From positions 310,001-374,000 of the forward strand of contig NZ_JAAVTX010000004.1 in NCBI RefSeq assembly GCF_012163145.1: a DNA stretch of 64,000 nt, written 5' to 3'. Shown here one piece after another: positions 1 to 8,635 of the stretch. Source of the DNA: Falsiroseomonas frigidaquae. Lineage in GTDB: Bacteria > Pseudomonadota > Alphaproteobacteria > Acetobacterales > Acetobacteraceae. How positions within the stretch are numbered: position 1 is the stretch's first letter; each line of letters begins with the position of its first letter. A program made the translations under genes and the position numbers. Under the pieces are notes generated by a model. That model was given only the letters and a program-made list of their open reading frames with translations, searched no databases and was not told where the DNA came from.

Positions 1-1806
1 CGGGCCGAGATCCTCGTCCAGCGCATCGATCACGTCGCTGATCGTCAGCTCGCTGGTGGCGGAGATGGCCTTGGAGAATTCCTCCCAGAAGGCGCGCATC
101 ACCGCGCGCCAGTCGGCCCGGCCGCCGGAGATGTCGTCGAGCTTCTCCTCCAGCCCCGCAGTGAAGCCGGTATCCACGTAGCGTTCGAAGAAGGCCATCA
201 GGAAGGCCGTCACCAGCCGCCCGCGGTCCTCCGGCACGAAGCGCCGCTTCTCCAATTTCACATAGTCCCGGTCCTGCAGCACCTGCAGGATCGAGGCGTA
301 GGTGGAAGGCCGGCCGATGCCGAGTTCCTCCAGCCGCTTCACCAGGGTCGCCTCGGAGAATCGCGGCGGCGGCTGGGTGAAGTGCTGGTTGGCGGCGATG
401 GCGCCGGTCTTCACCGCATCCTTCTCCCGCATCGGCGGCAGCGTCTTGCTCTCGTCGTCGGGCTCGGGCCCGGCGGTGGCGATGCCGGCGCGCGCATCCG
501 CGGCGCGGTCGTCCTCATCCTCGCGGTAAAGCCGCAGGAACCCGTCGAAGGCGATGACGGAGCCGGTGGCGCGCAGCTTCGTGCGGCCGGATGGCTCCAC
601 CAGCTCCACCGCCGTCTGGTCGATCTCGGCCGACTGCATCTGGCTGGCGACGGCGCGCTTCCAGATCAGCTCATACAGCTTGCGCTGCCGGTCATCGAGG
701 AAGCGGGCCACCTGTTCGGGGGTGCGGGAGACGTCGGTCGGCCGGATCGCTTCGTGGGCTTCCTGCGCGTTCTTCGCCTTCGAGGAATATTCGCGCGGCG
801 CGCCCGGCACGTAGTCGGCGCCGAAGGCTTCCTTCACATGGTCGCGGATGGCGAACATCGCCTCGCGGGCCATCTGCACGCCATCGGTTCGCATATAGGT
901 GATGAGGCCGACGCTCTCGCCGCCGATATCGGTGCCTTCATAAAGCTGCTGCGCCACCCGCATCGCCGCCTGCGCGCCCATGCCAAGCTTGCGCGACGCC
1001 TCCATCTGGAGCGTCGAGGTGGTGAAGGGCGGCGGCGGGTTGCGCTTGGTCCGGCGCTTCTCGACCGAGGCAACGCTGAACTTGCCTGCCTCGACCGCCG
1101 CCTTGGCGGCCATCGCCGAGGCTTCGTTCGGCAGGTCGAACTGGTCGAGCTTCTTTCCCTCGTGATGCGTCAGGCGAGCCGAGAAGGGCGCGCCGGAGGG
1201 CGTCGCGAAGCGGCCCTCGACCGTCCAGTACTCACGGGCCCGGAACGCCTCGATCTCGGCTTCGCGCTCGCAGATCAGCCGCAGCGCGACGGATTGCACG
1301 CGGCCGGCGGACCGGCTGCCGGGCAGCTTGCGCCACAGCACCGGGGACAGGTTGAAGCCCACCAGGTAGTCCAGCGCGCGGCGCGCCAGGTAGGCGTCGA
1401 TCAGCGGCACATCCAGGTCGCGCGGATGCGCCACGGCATATTGCACGGCCCGCTTGGTGATCTCGTTGAAGGTGATGCGGTGCACCTCGACGCCCTTCAG
1501 GACGCCGCGGCGGGCCAGCATGTCCTTCACATGCCAGGAAATCGCCTCCCCTTCCCGATCCGGGTCGGTGGCGAGGAACAGGCGGCGGGCGCCCTTCAGC
1601 GACTTGGCGATGGCGGTGATCTGCCGGTCGCCCCGCTCATCCGCCTCCCAATCCATGGCGAAATCCTCGTCCGGCCGGACGCTGCCATCCTTGGCCGGCA
1701 GGTCGCGGACATGGCCGAAGGAGGCGAGGACCGTGAAGTCGCCACCGAGGTATTTGTTGATGGTCTTGGCCTTTGCGGGGCTTTCGACCACGACGACATC
1801 AGGCAT
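1..1806 (-). CDS. topA: DNA topoisomerase I, partial (C-terminus beyond window start)
   Basis: Type IA topoisomerase that relaxes negatively supercoiled DNA through a 5'-phosphotyrosine intermediate. The 602 visible codons start at ATG 1804-1806 (MPDVVVVESPAKAKTI), which is the Toprim start typical of TopA. The Toprim acidic motif DPDREGE follows, then the long toroid region containing the active-site motif GLITYMRTDG, whose Tyr is the catalytic residue. The reading frame is open to base 1, so the rest of the core and the C-terminal zinc/basic domains lie outside. It is the last gene of the minus-strand pyrC'-plsY-dprA-topA block, with 50 bases between the dprA stop and this start. dprA directly upstream of topA is a common bacterial arrangement. 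Identity is secure; only completeness is unknown. Confidence 0.97.
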   Translation of the reverse strand, partial: MPDVVVVESPAKAKTINKYLGGDFTVLASFGHVRDLPAKDGSVRPDEDFAMDWEADERGDRQITAIAKSLKGARRLFLATDPDREGEAISWHVKDMLARRGVLKGVEVHRITFNEITKRAVQYAVAHPRDLDVPLIDAYLARRALDYLVGFNLSPVLWRKLPGSRSAGRVQSVALRLICEREAEIEAFRAREYWTVEGRFATPSGAPFSARLTHHEGKKLDQFDLPNEASAMAAKAAVEAGKFSVASVEKRRTKRNPPPPFTTSTLQMEASRKLGMGAQAAMRVAQQLYEGTDIGGESVGLITYMRTDGVQMAREAMFAIRDHVKEAFGADYVPGAPREYSSKAKNAQEAHEAIRPTDVSRTPEQVARFLDDRQRKLYELIWKRAVASQMQSAEIDQTAVELVEPSGRTKLRATGSVIAFDGFLRLYREDEDDRAADARAGIATAGPEPDDESKTLPPMREKDAVKTGAIAANQHFTQPPPRFSEATLVKRLEELGIGRPSTYASILQVLQDRDYVKLEKRRFVPEDRGRLVTAFLMAFFERYVDTGFTAGLEEKLDDISGGRADWRAVMRAFWEEFSKAISATSELTISDVIDALDEDLGP

Positions 1807-1856
1807 TTTGATCTATTCGCCTTCGCGCGCTTGTCCCGCCTCGATCGCCCGAACGG

Positions 1857-2966
1857 TCAGGTCACTGACCGCACGACCCGGTTGCCAGGCAGGCACTCAA
1901 CCAGCCCTGACAACTCCAGGTCGAGCAGGATCGCCTGGACGGATGGCGCAGATAGCTGGCAGCGGCGAACCAGATCGTCAACGGCGACCGGTACCGATCC
2001 AATCAATTCAAGAATTTGCGCCGCCGATTCGGGGGGGTCCGAGGCGGAAACCGGGTCCGGGGAATGGTTAATTGACCTCGGAGCCCGGGAAAACAGCGGC
2101 AGTTCCAACGGCTGGGCCGGCAGGTTGGCCAGCACATCCTCGGCATTCTCGGTCAGGTGGGCGCCCTGGCGCAGCAGGTCGTTGCCGCCGCGGGCGCGCG
2201 GGTCCAGCGGGCTGCCGGGCACCGCGAACAGCTCCCGCCCCGCCTCCAGCGCCAGGCGGGCGGTGATCAGGCTGCCGGAACGCGGCGCCGCCTCCACGAC
2301 CACCAGCCCCAGCACCAGCCCGGCGACAATCCGGTTGCGGCGCGGGAAGTGCCGCGCCATCGGGGCGGTGCCGAGCGGCGCCTCCCCCACCACCACGCCA
2401 CCTTCCGCCGCGATGCGGGCCTGCAGCGCCGCATTCTCCGGCGGGTAAGGCTGGTCCAGCCCGCCGGCCACCACCGCGATGGTGCGGCCATGCGCGCCCA
2501 GCGCCCCCAGATGCGCCGCCGCATCAATTCCGCGCGCCAGGCCGGAGGTGACGGCGACACCGCCCATGCACAGCCCCGCCGCCAGCTCCTCCGCGATGCG
2601 CCGCCCGGCGGCGGAGGCGGAGCGCGCGCCGACCACGCCGACCTGGCGGCGCTTCAGCACGGACGGGTCGCCCAGCACCGCCAGCACCGGCGGCGGGTCC
2701 TCCAGCAGCGCCAGCAGCGGCGGGTAGGCGGGATCGTCGAGGAACAGGAAGGAGCCGCCCATCCGGGCGACCGCGACCATCTCACGCTCCACCTCGGCCA
2801 GCGGCGGCGGGGTGAAGGCGCGGCCGCTGCGGGCGGCATGCGCCGGCAGCGCGGCCAGTGCCGCGGCGCCGCTGCCATGGCGGGCGATCAGGCGACGGAA
2901 GGTGGCCGGGCCGATGCCCTCGGTGCGAGACAGGCGCAGCCGCGCCAGGGCCTCGGCCGGAATCAC
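1857..2966 (-). CDS. dprA: DNA-processing protein DprA
   Basis: Cytoplasmic single-strand DNA-binding protein that loads RecA on incoming DNA during transformation. The 369-aa product has an N-terminal helix-hairpin-helix-like stretch (about 1-60, with EGIGPATFRRL), a Rossmann-like DNA_processg_A domain (about 75-280, with VGARSAS, SGLARGIDAAAH and FPRRNRIVAGL), and a C-terminal winged-helix domain (about 305-365). The start is placed at GTG 2964-2966, which overlaps the plsY stop as GTGA. The frame stays open upstream inside plsY, but that part lacks family similarity. Translation is probably coupled to plsY. Natural competence is not proven, because dprA is also kept in non-competent bacteria. 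Confidence 0.95.
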   Translation of the reverse strand: MIPAEALARLRLSRTEGIGPATFRRLIARHGSGAAALAALPAHAARSGRAFTPPPLAEVEREMVAVARMGGSFLFLDDPAYPPLLALLEDPPPVLAVLGDPSVLKRRQVGVVGARSASAAGRRIAEELAAGLCMGGVAVTSGLARGIDAAAHLGALGAHGRTIAVVAGGLDQPYPPENAALQARIAAEGGVVVGEAPLGTAPMARHFPRRNRIVAGLVLGLVVVEAAPRSGSLITARLALEAGRELFAVPGSPLDPRARGGNDLLRQGAHLTENAEDVLANLPAQPLELPLFSRAPRSINHSPDPVSASDPPESAAQILELIGSVPVAVDDLVRRCQLSAPSVQAILLDLELSGLVECLPGNRVVRSVT

Positions 2967-3556
2967 CTGGTTTTCTTGCCGATGCGCGGCTCGGTGCCGG
3001 CCAGCAGGCGGCGGATATTGGCGTGGTGGCGGATGGCGATCAGCAGGGCCACGCCCAGGCAGAAGCCGGCCAGCCGCCAATCGCCGGACAGCGCCGCCAC
3101 CACCGGCGCCAGGGCGCAGACGGTGAGCGCGCTGAGCGAGGAAATCCGGGTCAGCGCCGCCATGGCGAGCCAGACGCCCAGCAGCAGCAGCCCGAGGCCC
3201 GGCTGCGCCGCCAGCAGCACGCCGGCCCCGGTGGCGACGCCCTTGCCGCCCTTGAAGCCGAGCCAGATGGGGAAAGTGTGCCCCAGCAGCGCGCAGAAGC
3301 CCGCGAGCAGCGCCGCATCCTCGCCCCAGATCCAGCGGGCCAGCAGCAGCGCCACCGCGCCCTTGGCCGCATCCAGCACCAGCGTTGCCGCGGCCAGCTT
3401 CCTGTTGCCGGTGCGCAACACATTGGTGGCGCCGATGCTGCCGGAGCCGATCGCCCGCACATCGCCCAGCCCGGCCGCCCTGGTCAGCAGCAGCCCGTAG
3501 GGCACGGAGCCGAGCAGGTAGCCCAGCAGCCCGGCGAGAATCAGCCCGATATTCAC
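2963..3556 (-). CDS. plsY: Acyl-phosphate:glycerol-3-phosphate acyltransferase PlsY
   Basis: Integral membrane enzyme that transfers the acyl group from acyl-phosphate to glycerol 3-phosphate, the first step of phospholipid synthesis. The 197-aa product has about five to six hydrophobic segments and the three PlsY glycine-rich motifs: GSIGATNVLR near residue 37, GHTFPIWLGFKGGKG near 90-105, and a third near the C-terminus. Translation begins at GTG 3554-3556, overlapping the stop of the upstream dihydroorotase-like gene as GTGA. It is also overlapped by dprA downstream, so all three are probably translated as a coupled unit. Length is normal for the family. Confidence 0.95.
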   Translation of the reverse strand: MNIGLILAGLLGYLLGSVPYGLLLTRAAGLGDVRAIGSGSIGATNVLRTGNRKLAAATLVLDAAKGAVALLLARWIWGEDAALLAGFCALLGHTFPIWLGFKGGKGVATGAGVLLAAQPGLGLLLLGVWLAMAALTRISSLSALTVCALAPVVAALSGDWRLAGFCLGVALLIAIRHHANIRRLLAGTEPRIGKKTR

Positions 3557-4821
3557 CCGAACACCCTCTGGCCCGCCTTCCAGGTGCCGAGCACCCGGCC
3601 TTCCAGCGCCCGCCCGTCGAACGGCGTGTTCTGCGCCTTGCCCGGCAGCTTGCCGGAATGCACCTGCCAGCCGCGCTCCAGGCTGAATGCCACCAGGTCG
3701 CCCGGCGCGCCCTTGCGGAGCCGCCCGGCCTCGATGCCCAGCAGCGCGGCGGGCCTGGCCGTCATCAGCCCGATCGCCTCCAGCAACGGCAGGCGGCCGC
3801 CATGCACCTGCGCCAGCGTCACCGCCAGCAGCGTGGCCAGGCCGGCACCGCCCGGTTCCGCCTGGGCGAAGGGCAGGCGCTTGTCATCCGCATCATGCGG
3901 CTGGTGGTCGGAGGCGACGGCATCGATGGTGCCATCGGCCAGCGCCGCCACCACCGCCAGCCGGTCCTGCTCGTCCCGCAGCGGCGGGGACAGCTTGGCA
4001 TAGGTGCGGTATTCGCCGATCGCCGTCTCGTTCAGGTCGAAATAGGGCGGCGCCGTATCGCAGGTGACGCGCAGTCCCTCCGCCCTGGCGCGCCGGATGG
4101 CCTCCAGCGCCGCAGCGGTGCTGAGATGGGCGAAGTGGACATGGCCGCCGGTCAGGCGGGCCAGGGCGATGTCCCGCTCCACCATCATCGATTCGGCGGC
4201 GGGCGGGATTCCGGGCAGGCCCATGCGCGTGGCACGCTCGCCCTCGGTCGCCGCGCCGCCGGCGGCCAGCGTCGGCTCCTCCGGATGCTGCACGATGAAG
4301 CTGCCGAAGGCGCGGGCATAGGACAGCGCCAGCCGCATCAGCCGGGCGGAGCCGATGGCCCGCCTGCCATCGGTGAAGGCCACCGCGCCGGCCTCCCGCA
4401 GCAGGCCGAACTCGGCGAGGTCCTTCCCGGCGCAGCCGCGCGTGGCGGCGCCATAGGGCAGGATGGTGAGGCTGGCGCCGGCCTGGCGGGCGAGGAAGGA
4501 GACCAGCGCCGGGTCGTCGATGGCGGGCTGTGTGTCCGGCAGGGCGCATAGCGTGGTGATGCCGCCCGCCGCCGCGGCCTGGGCGGCGGAGGCGATGGTC
4601 TCGCGGTGCTCCGCGCCCGGCTCGCCGAGCGCGGCGCGCAGATCGACCAGCCCGGGCGCGACGCAGGCGCCCTGCAGGTCCAGGGTTTCCGCGCCATCAG
4701 GCACGCCGAGATTGGTGCCGAAATCAGCGATCCGGCCCTCCCGCAGCAACAGCGATCCGGGCGCGTCGAGCCCCGTGGCGGGGTCGAGCAGGCGGGCATG
4801 AAGGAGGACAAGGTCGGGCAT
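3553..4821 (-). CDS. Dihydroorotase-like protein, probably non-catalytic (PyrC'/PyrX type)
   Basis: Amidohydrolase-fold protein of 422 aa, starting at ATG 4819-4821; a longer open frame upstream runs into the divergent gene and is not coding. It aligns in type with class I dihydroorotases: PGLVDL near 56-61, HRETIAS near 72, SDHQPHD and the C-terminal metal-independent barrel regions. The first zinc-binding motif HxH is missing: where active enzymes have DLHVHLREPG, this protein has DLRAALGEPG, with Arg62 and Ala64. The usual TPHH is APPY. Known proteins of this sort in Pseudomonas are structural partners of aspartate transcarbamoylase. Here pyrB is not adjacent; the next gene is a divergent Bug protein. 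Automated tools would label it pyrC. Loss of catalysis is inferred from the missing ligands. Confidence 0.85.
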   Translation of the reverse strand: MPDLVLLHARLLDPATGLDAPGSLLLREGRIADFGTNLGVPDGAETLDLQGACVAPGLVDLRAALGEPGAEHRETIASAAQAAAAGGITTLCALPDTQPAIDDPALVSFLARQAGASLTILPYGAATRGCAGKDLAEFGLLREAGAVAFTDGRRAIGSARLMRLALSYARAFGSFIVQHPEEPTLAAGGAATEGERATRMGLPGIPPAAESMMVERDIALARLTGGHVHFAHLSTAAALEAIRRARAEGLRVTCDTAPPYFDLNETAIGEYRTYAKLSPPLRDEQDRLAVVAALADGTIDAVASDHQPHDADDKRLPFAQAEPGGAGLATLLAVTLAQVHGGRLPLLEAIGLMTARPAALLGIEAGRLRKGAPGDLVAFSLERGWQVHSGKLPGKAQNTPFDGRALEGRVLGTWKAGQRVFG

Positions 4822-4917
4822 TGCTGCCGTTATAACCAACGCGGCGAGTCCCGCCATGCATGGTCGTGCGGCTTCGGTTGCGCCTATGCTCGCGGCTCCT
4901 CCCCTGGACAAGGCCAC

Positions 4918-5919
4918 ATGATGCTCCGACGCCGCGCCGCCCTCGCCCTTCCCGCCGCATTGCTGGCCGCTCCCATGGCCGCTTCCGTGGCCGGCCCGGC
5001 CCTGGCGCAGGCCGATTGGCCGACCCGCCCGGTGCGGATCGTGGTGCCCTTCGCGGCCGGAGGCAGCACCGATGTCTCCACCCGCCTGCTGGCCCCCCGC
5101 ATCCAGGAAATCCTGGGCCAGTCGGTCGTGATCGAGAATCGCGGCGGCGCGGGCGGCACCATCGGCTCCGATTCGGTCGCCCGGGCGCCGAAGGATGGCA
5201 GCGTGTTCCTGATGGGCACGATCTCCACCCATGTGCTGGCCGTCGGCCTGTATGGCGACCGCCTGCCCTACGACCCGGAACGCGACTTCATCGCCGTGGC
5301 GCCCACCGTGATGGTGCCGATCTGCATCACCGTGCATCCCGGCCTGGGCGTCACCGACCTGGCCGGGCTGATCGCGCTGCTGAAGGCCAATCCGGGCAAG
5401 TATGCCTACGGCACCGGCGGCGCCGGCGGGTCCGCGCATATTGGCGCTGTGGCCTTCCTCAATGCCATCGGGGCGGAGGCGACGCATGTGCCCTATCGCG
5501 GCAGCGCGCCGATGCTGACGGACATGCTGGCCGGCCAGGTGAACATCTGCTTCGACACGCCCGCCCTGATCGCGCCGCACCACGCCGCCGGCAAGCTGCG
5601 CTGCCTGGCGGTGGCGACGGATGCCCGTTCGCCGCTGATGCCGGATGTGCCGACCGCGGCGCAGGCCGGGCTGCCGGGCTACAAGGCCTATTCCTGGTTC
5701 GGCCTGTTCGCTCCGGCCGGCACGCCGGATGCGATCGTCACCCGGATGAACGCGGCGGTGCGCCAGGCGCTGCTGGAACCGGCCACCGCCACCCGCCTGC
5801 GCGAACAGGACCTGCCGCCGATCGCCGAGGGCAGCCCGGCCCAATTCGCCGCCTTCCTCAAGCGGGAACTGGCCGAATGGGTGCCGGTGGTGCGCGCCAG
5901 CGGCGCCACGGCCAACTGA
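4918..5919 (+). CDS. Bug-family tripartite tricarboxylate transporter substrate-binding protein
   Basis: Periplasmic solute-binding protein of the Bug/TctC family (about 333 aa) that captures a carboxylate or similar small molecule. The N-terminus has two arginines, a hydrophobic stretch and an Ala-rich cleavage region ending PALAQA, so it should be exported; the RR pair makes Tat possible but Sec is equally likely. After the signal come the typical Bug start DWPTRPVRIVVPFAAGG and motif VIENRGGAGGTIGSDSVARA. Two in-frame ATGs at 4918 and 4921 are possible starts. No TctA/TctB membrane components are adjacent, which is usual for orphan Bug proteins. The ligand cannot be inferred. Confidence 0.9.
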   Translation: MMLRRRAALALPAALLAAPMAASVAGPALAQADWPTRPVRIVVPFAAGGSTDVSTRLLAPRIQEILGQSVVIENRGGAGGTIGSDSVARAPKDGSVFLMGTISTHVLAVGLYGDRLPYDPERDFIAVAPTVMVPICITVHPGLGVTDLAGLIALLKANPGKYAYGTGGAGGSAHIGAVAFLNAIGAEATHVPYRGSAPMLTDMLAGQVNICFDTPALIAPHHAAGKLRCLAVATDARSPLMPDVPTAAQAGLPGYKAYSWFGLFAPAGTPDAIVTRMNAAVRQALLEPATATRLREQDLPPIAEGSPAQFAAFLKRELAEWVPVVRASGATAN

Positions 5920-5923
5920 AGCC

Positions 5924-5951
5924 TTGACCTGACGGGCGAGCGGTCTAGAAC
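5924..5951 (+). promoter_or_regulatory. Candidate sigma-70 promoter of rpmG
   Basis: TTGACC at 5924-5929 and TAGAAC at 5946-5951 are separated by 16 bases and lie 75 bases before the rpmG start, just after the stop of the Bug-protein gene. Confidence 0.5.
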
Positions 5952-6026
5952 ACGCTCCTTCGCCGGGTGGGCTGCAAGGCCCGCCCGCAAACCGTTTGAA
6001 CCGCTTCCTGTGCTGGAACCTGTACG

Positions 6027-6200
6027 ATGGCCAAGGCCAATACCATCCTGATCAAACTGGTGAGCACGGCCGAGCCGTCCACGGGCTATTTCTACGTCAC
6101 CAAGAAGAACACCCGGAACGCCACCGGCAAGCTCGAGATGAAGAAGTACGACCCGGTTGCCCGGAAGCACGTGCTGTTCCGCGAGTCGAAGATCAAGTAA
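6027..6200 (+). CDS. rpmG: 50S ribosomal protein L33
   Basis: Small basic ribosomal protein of the large subunit, 57 aa, beginning [15 protein letters not shown] and containing GYFYVTKKN and the C-terminal [12 protein letters not shown]. It has no cysteines, so it is the zinc-independent (C-minus) form. It stands alone with its own promoter-like sequence upstream and a GC-rich hairpin after the stop. Neighbouring rpmG and pleD genes are common in Alphaproteobacteria. Confidence 0.97.
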   Translation: MAKANTILIKLVSTAEPSTGYFYVTKKNTRNATGKLEMKKYDPVARKHVLFRESKIK

Positions 6201-6205
6201 TCCGC

Positions 6206-6227
6206 CGGGGGGGGCTCGCTCCCCCCG
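6206..6227 (+). terminator. GC hairpin after rpmG
   Basis: Seven-base stem: C plus six G (6206-6212) pairs with six C plus G (6221-6227), around an eight-base loop. It sits six bases after the rpmG stop but lacks a T-run, so its strength as an intrinsic terminator is uncertain. Confidence 0.4.
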
Positions 6228-6399
6228 CGCCGCAGGGCCTACAGGCCGCGCTGGACCCCTGAGTCTGGCGCGAATTTCTGCGTTTTACGGTCGGCGGCCT
6301 TGGCGCCGCCTGATGCGCCGAAAGGCGTGGCGCCGCCTGGAGCATGATCCGCGAAGGCGGCATCGCCGTAGCGGTTAATCACCCTCTCAGCAAAGGCTG

Positions 6400-6429
6400 G
6401 ACCATGATCCATGGCTGCGGATCATGGTC
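6400..6429 (-). terminator. Perfect 11-bp inverted repeat at the end of the diguanylate cyclase gene
   Basis: GACCATGATCC (6400-6410) and GGATCATGGTC (6419-6429) form a perfect stem around an eight-base loop. The stem touches the last base of the PleD-like stop codon, between convergent genes. No T-run follows. A partial copy (CATGATCC) occurs about 60 bases upstream, so it may be a dispersed repeat rather than only a terminator. Confidence 0.45.
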
Positions 6430-7829
6430 TAGCGCGCGCTGCGGTCGGCGGCCTTGCCCTGGTCGGCGGAAGGCGCCCAATCCGTGCGGATGGCGGCTTC
6501 CACCTTGTTCCGGCCGCTGTTCTTGCCGCGGTACAGCGCCGCGTCAGCCGCACTGACCACGTCATCCGCCTGCGCGCCGATGCCGCCGGCGGCAACGCCG
6601 ATGCTCATGGTGATGTTGAGCGCGATGCCTTCCGCGACGATCGGGACATTGGCGATGGCGGCGCGCAGGCGCTCCGCCACCAGCATCCCGTCCTCGGTCG
6701 CGGCGCCGGACATCACCACCAGGAACTCCTCCCCGCCATAGCGGGCCACGACGTCGGCGGCGCGCAGATGGCCGCGCACACGCTCCGCCACCTCCCGCAG
6801 CACCACGTCGCCGGCGGCGTGGCCATGGGTGTCGTTCACCAGCTTGAAGCGGTCCACATCCATCAGCAGCACCGCCGCGCCGGAATTGCGCAGCACGCCT
6901 TCCAGATGGCGGCGGACATAGCGCCGGTTCCGCAGCCCCGTCAGCGGGTCCGTCACCGCCATCTCCAGGCTGCGATCCAGGTCGGCGCGCAGCCTTTCCT
7001 GGTAGCGCTTGCGGCGGATCTGGTTGCGCACGCGGGCGCGCAGCTCGTTCGGATCGACCGGGCGGATCACATGGTCGTTGGCGCCGAGGTCGAAGCCGCG
7101 CAGCACCAGGTTCTTCTGGCCGGGATCGGCCACCAGCAGCACCGGCACATCCCGCGTATTGGCATGCGCGCGCAGGCGTGAGGCCAGGCGCAGCGCATCG
7201 CCGCCATCGAGCGACAGGCTCAGCAGCACCACGTCATGCAGCCCGTCCTGCAGGATGTCCCAGGATTCGGCCGGGTCGGTGCAATGCGCCACCTCGATCC
7301 CATCGGCGCCGAGCACCACGCCCAGCGCCTCCGCCTCCGCCGCATCCTCGTTGACGATCAGGGCGCGGGCGCCGGCGACACTGGGGGATGGGCCGGGCGG
7401 TGGCTCGAAGCCCAAATCGCGGGCGGTCTCGGCACGCAGGCGCCAAGCGTCCAGCACCTGCTTCATCCGCAGCAGGGCACGCAGCCGGGCGAAGAGGGTG
7501 GCATCGTCCACCGGCTTGGAGAGGAAATCGTCCGCCCCCGCCTCCAGCCCCCGCACGCGCTCCGCCGGGTCGGTCAGGGCGGTGATCATGACGACGGGGA
7601 TATGGGCGGTGCCGGGCTGCGCCTTCAGCCGGCGGCAGACCTCGTAGCCGTCCATGCCGGGCATCATGACATCGAGAAGAACGACATCGGGCATCCAGCG
7701 TTGGACGGTCGTCAACGCCTCGGGCCCCGAGGCGGCGATCGCCACCTCGTAATATTCGTTCAGCAGCTTGATCTCGAGCAGACGGAGATTCGCGGCGATG
7801 TCATCGACGACGAGGATGCGGGCCGTCAT
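6429..7829 (-). CDS. pleD: PleD-like response regulator / diguanylate cyclase
   Basis: Two receiver domains followed by a GGDEF domain (466 aa), the PleD architecture; it makes cyclic di-GMP on phosphorylation. REC1 (about 3-125) has the acidic pair D9/D10, phospho-acceptor D53 (VVLLDVMMPG) and K near 105. REC2 (about 155-275) appears to be an adaptor copy without a clear phosphorylation Asp. The GGDEF domain (about 295-455) has the active motif GGEEF and, five residues before it, an RAAD inhibitory I-site, so product inhibition is expected. The start is the ATG at 7827-7829, directly before ARILVVDD and preceded by a GGGGCGG-type ribosome site; the upstream in-frame extension looks non-coding. 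Convergent with rpmG. No divK is adjacent. Confidence 0.93.
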   Translation of the reverse strand: MTARILVVDDIAANLRLLEIKLLNEYYEVAIAASGPEALTTVQRWMPDVVLLDVMMPGMDGYEVCRRLKAQPGTAHIPVVMITALTDPAERVRGLEAGADDFLSKPVDDATLFARLRALLRMKQVLDAWRLRAETARDLGFEPPPGPSPSVAGARALIVNEDAAEAEALGVVLGADGIEVAHCTDPAESWDILQDGLHDVVLLSLSLDGGDALRLASRLRAHANTRDVPVLLVADPGQKNLVLRGFDLGANDHVIRPVDPNELRARVRNQIRRKRYQERLRADLDRSLEMAVTDPLTGLRNRRYVRRHLEGVLRNSGAAVLLMDVDRFKLVNDTHGHAAGDVVLREVAERVRGHLRAADVVARYGGEEFLVVMSGAATEDGMLVAERLRAAIANVPIVAEGIALNITMSIGVAAGGIGAQADDVVSAADAALYRGKNSGRNKVEAAIRTDWAPSADQGKAADRSAR

Positions 7830-7951
7830 CGAACCACCGCCCCTTGCCGGCCACGGATCGTCACAGCCGTCTGGCGACGAGACTGCAATCCGGCTACACG
7901 CTGCGCTGCTGACCTGATGCACATGGTCACAAATCTGTCAAGGAGAAATCA

Positions 7952-8566
7952 GTGTCAGACATCACGCAAGGCGAATCCGCCGCGACCAGCTCGGCCCATC
8001 GAGAGGTCGCCAATGCCAGCCTGTTCTTCAAGCGGTGGTTGGCGAACCCGTTGCAGATGGGCTCCATCATCCCGTCCTCGGACACGCTGTGCCGCAAGAT
8101 CGCGGCCCTGGTGCGACGGGCGGAGGATGAGGTCGTGGTGGAGCTCGGCGCCGGAACGGGCGTGATCTCCCGCGCCCTGCTCGCCGCCGGCGTACCGCCG
8201 GAGAGGCTGGTGGTGGTCGAGATCGTGCGCGACATGGCCGACCACCTCCGGGCAGCCCTGCCCGGGGTGAACGTCATCTGCGGCGATGCCTTCGAGCTGC
8301 CAAAGGCACTGCCCGAAGCGATGCATGGGAAGGTCGGCACGGCGATCTGCGGTATTCCCCTGGTGCTGTTGCCGCGGGCGGACCAGCAGCGATTCGTCGA
8401 TGCGGTGGAGGCGGTGGCCCCTGGCAAAGGTTTCCTGCTGTACACCTACTGCATCACCTCGCCACTGCCCTACCGCGCCCTGGGTCTGGCAGCGAAGCGC
8501 GAGGTCTGGACCCCGATGAACTTCCCGCCGGCCAGCGTCTGGCACTACCAACCTGCCCGGTCGTGA
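7952..8566 (+). CDS. Class I SAM methyltransferase, PmtA-like (phospholipid N-methyltransferase)
   Basis: Soluble SAM-dependent methyltransferase of 204 aa. It carries the SAM-binding motif VVELGAGTG near 62-70, an acidic residue ending strand 2 (VVVEIV) and GDAFEL as motif III. The N-terminal FFKRWLANPLQMGSIIPSS closely resembles Rhodobacter-type PmtA, which methylates phosphatidylethanolamine towards phosphatidylcholine; annotation tools sometimes call such proteins rRNA dimethyltransferases. The start is GTG 7952 with AGGAG at 7941-7945. It is divergent from the PleD-like gene. The family is clear; the exact substrate is an inference. Confidence 0.85.
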   Translation: MSDITQGESAATSSAHREVANASLFFKRWLANPLQMGSIIPSSDTLCRKIAALVRRAEDEVVVELGAGTGVISRALLAAGVPPERLVVVEIVRDMADHLRAALPGVNVICGDAFELPKALPEAMHGKVGTAICGIPLVLLPRADQQRFVDAVEAVAPGKGFLLYTYCITSPLPYRALGLAAKREVWTPMNFPPASVWHYQPARS

Positions 8567-8635
8567 GACGCGCCGCAATGTCTGAGCAAGGAAGCTGTGC
8601 CAGGCGGATGCGGAACCTGCCAAGGTCGTGTGCCC

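Noticed and set aside
382-2448. Long plus-strand open frame of 688 codons
   Set aside because: It is the complement of topA and dprA, with no ribosome site, low-complexity His/Arg/Gly content and no family resemblance; a GC-rich shadow frame.
4822-5844. N-terminal extension of the dihydroorotase-like protein (frame open to 5844)
   Set aside because: It runs antisense through the Bug-protein gene; the homologous region starts at ATG 4821.
7952-8566. rRNA adenine dimethyltransferase (KsgA/Erm type)
   Set aside because: The N-terminus and length fit PmtA-like enzymes better, and no NLPY-type adenine methylation motif is seen.
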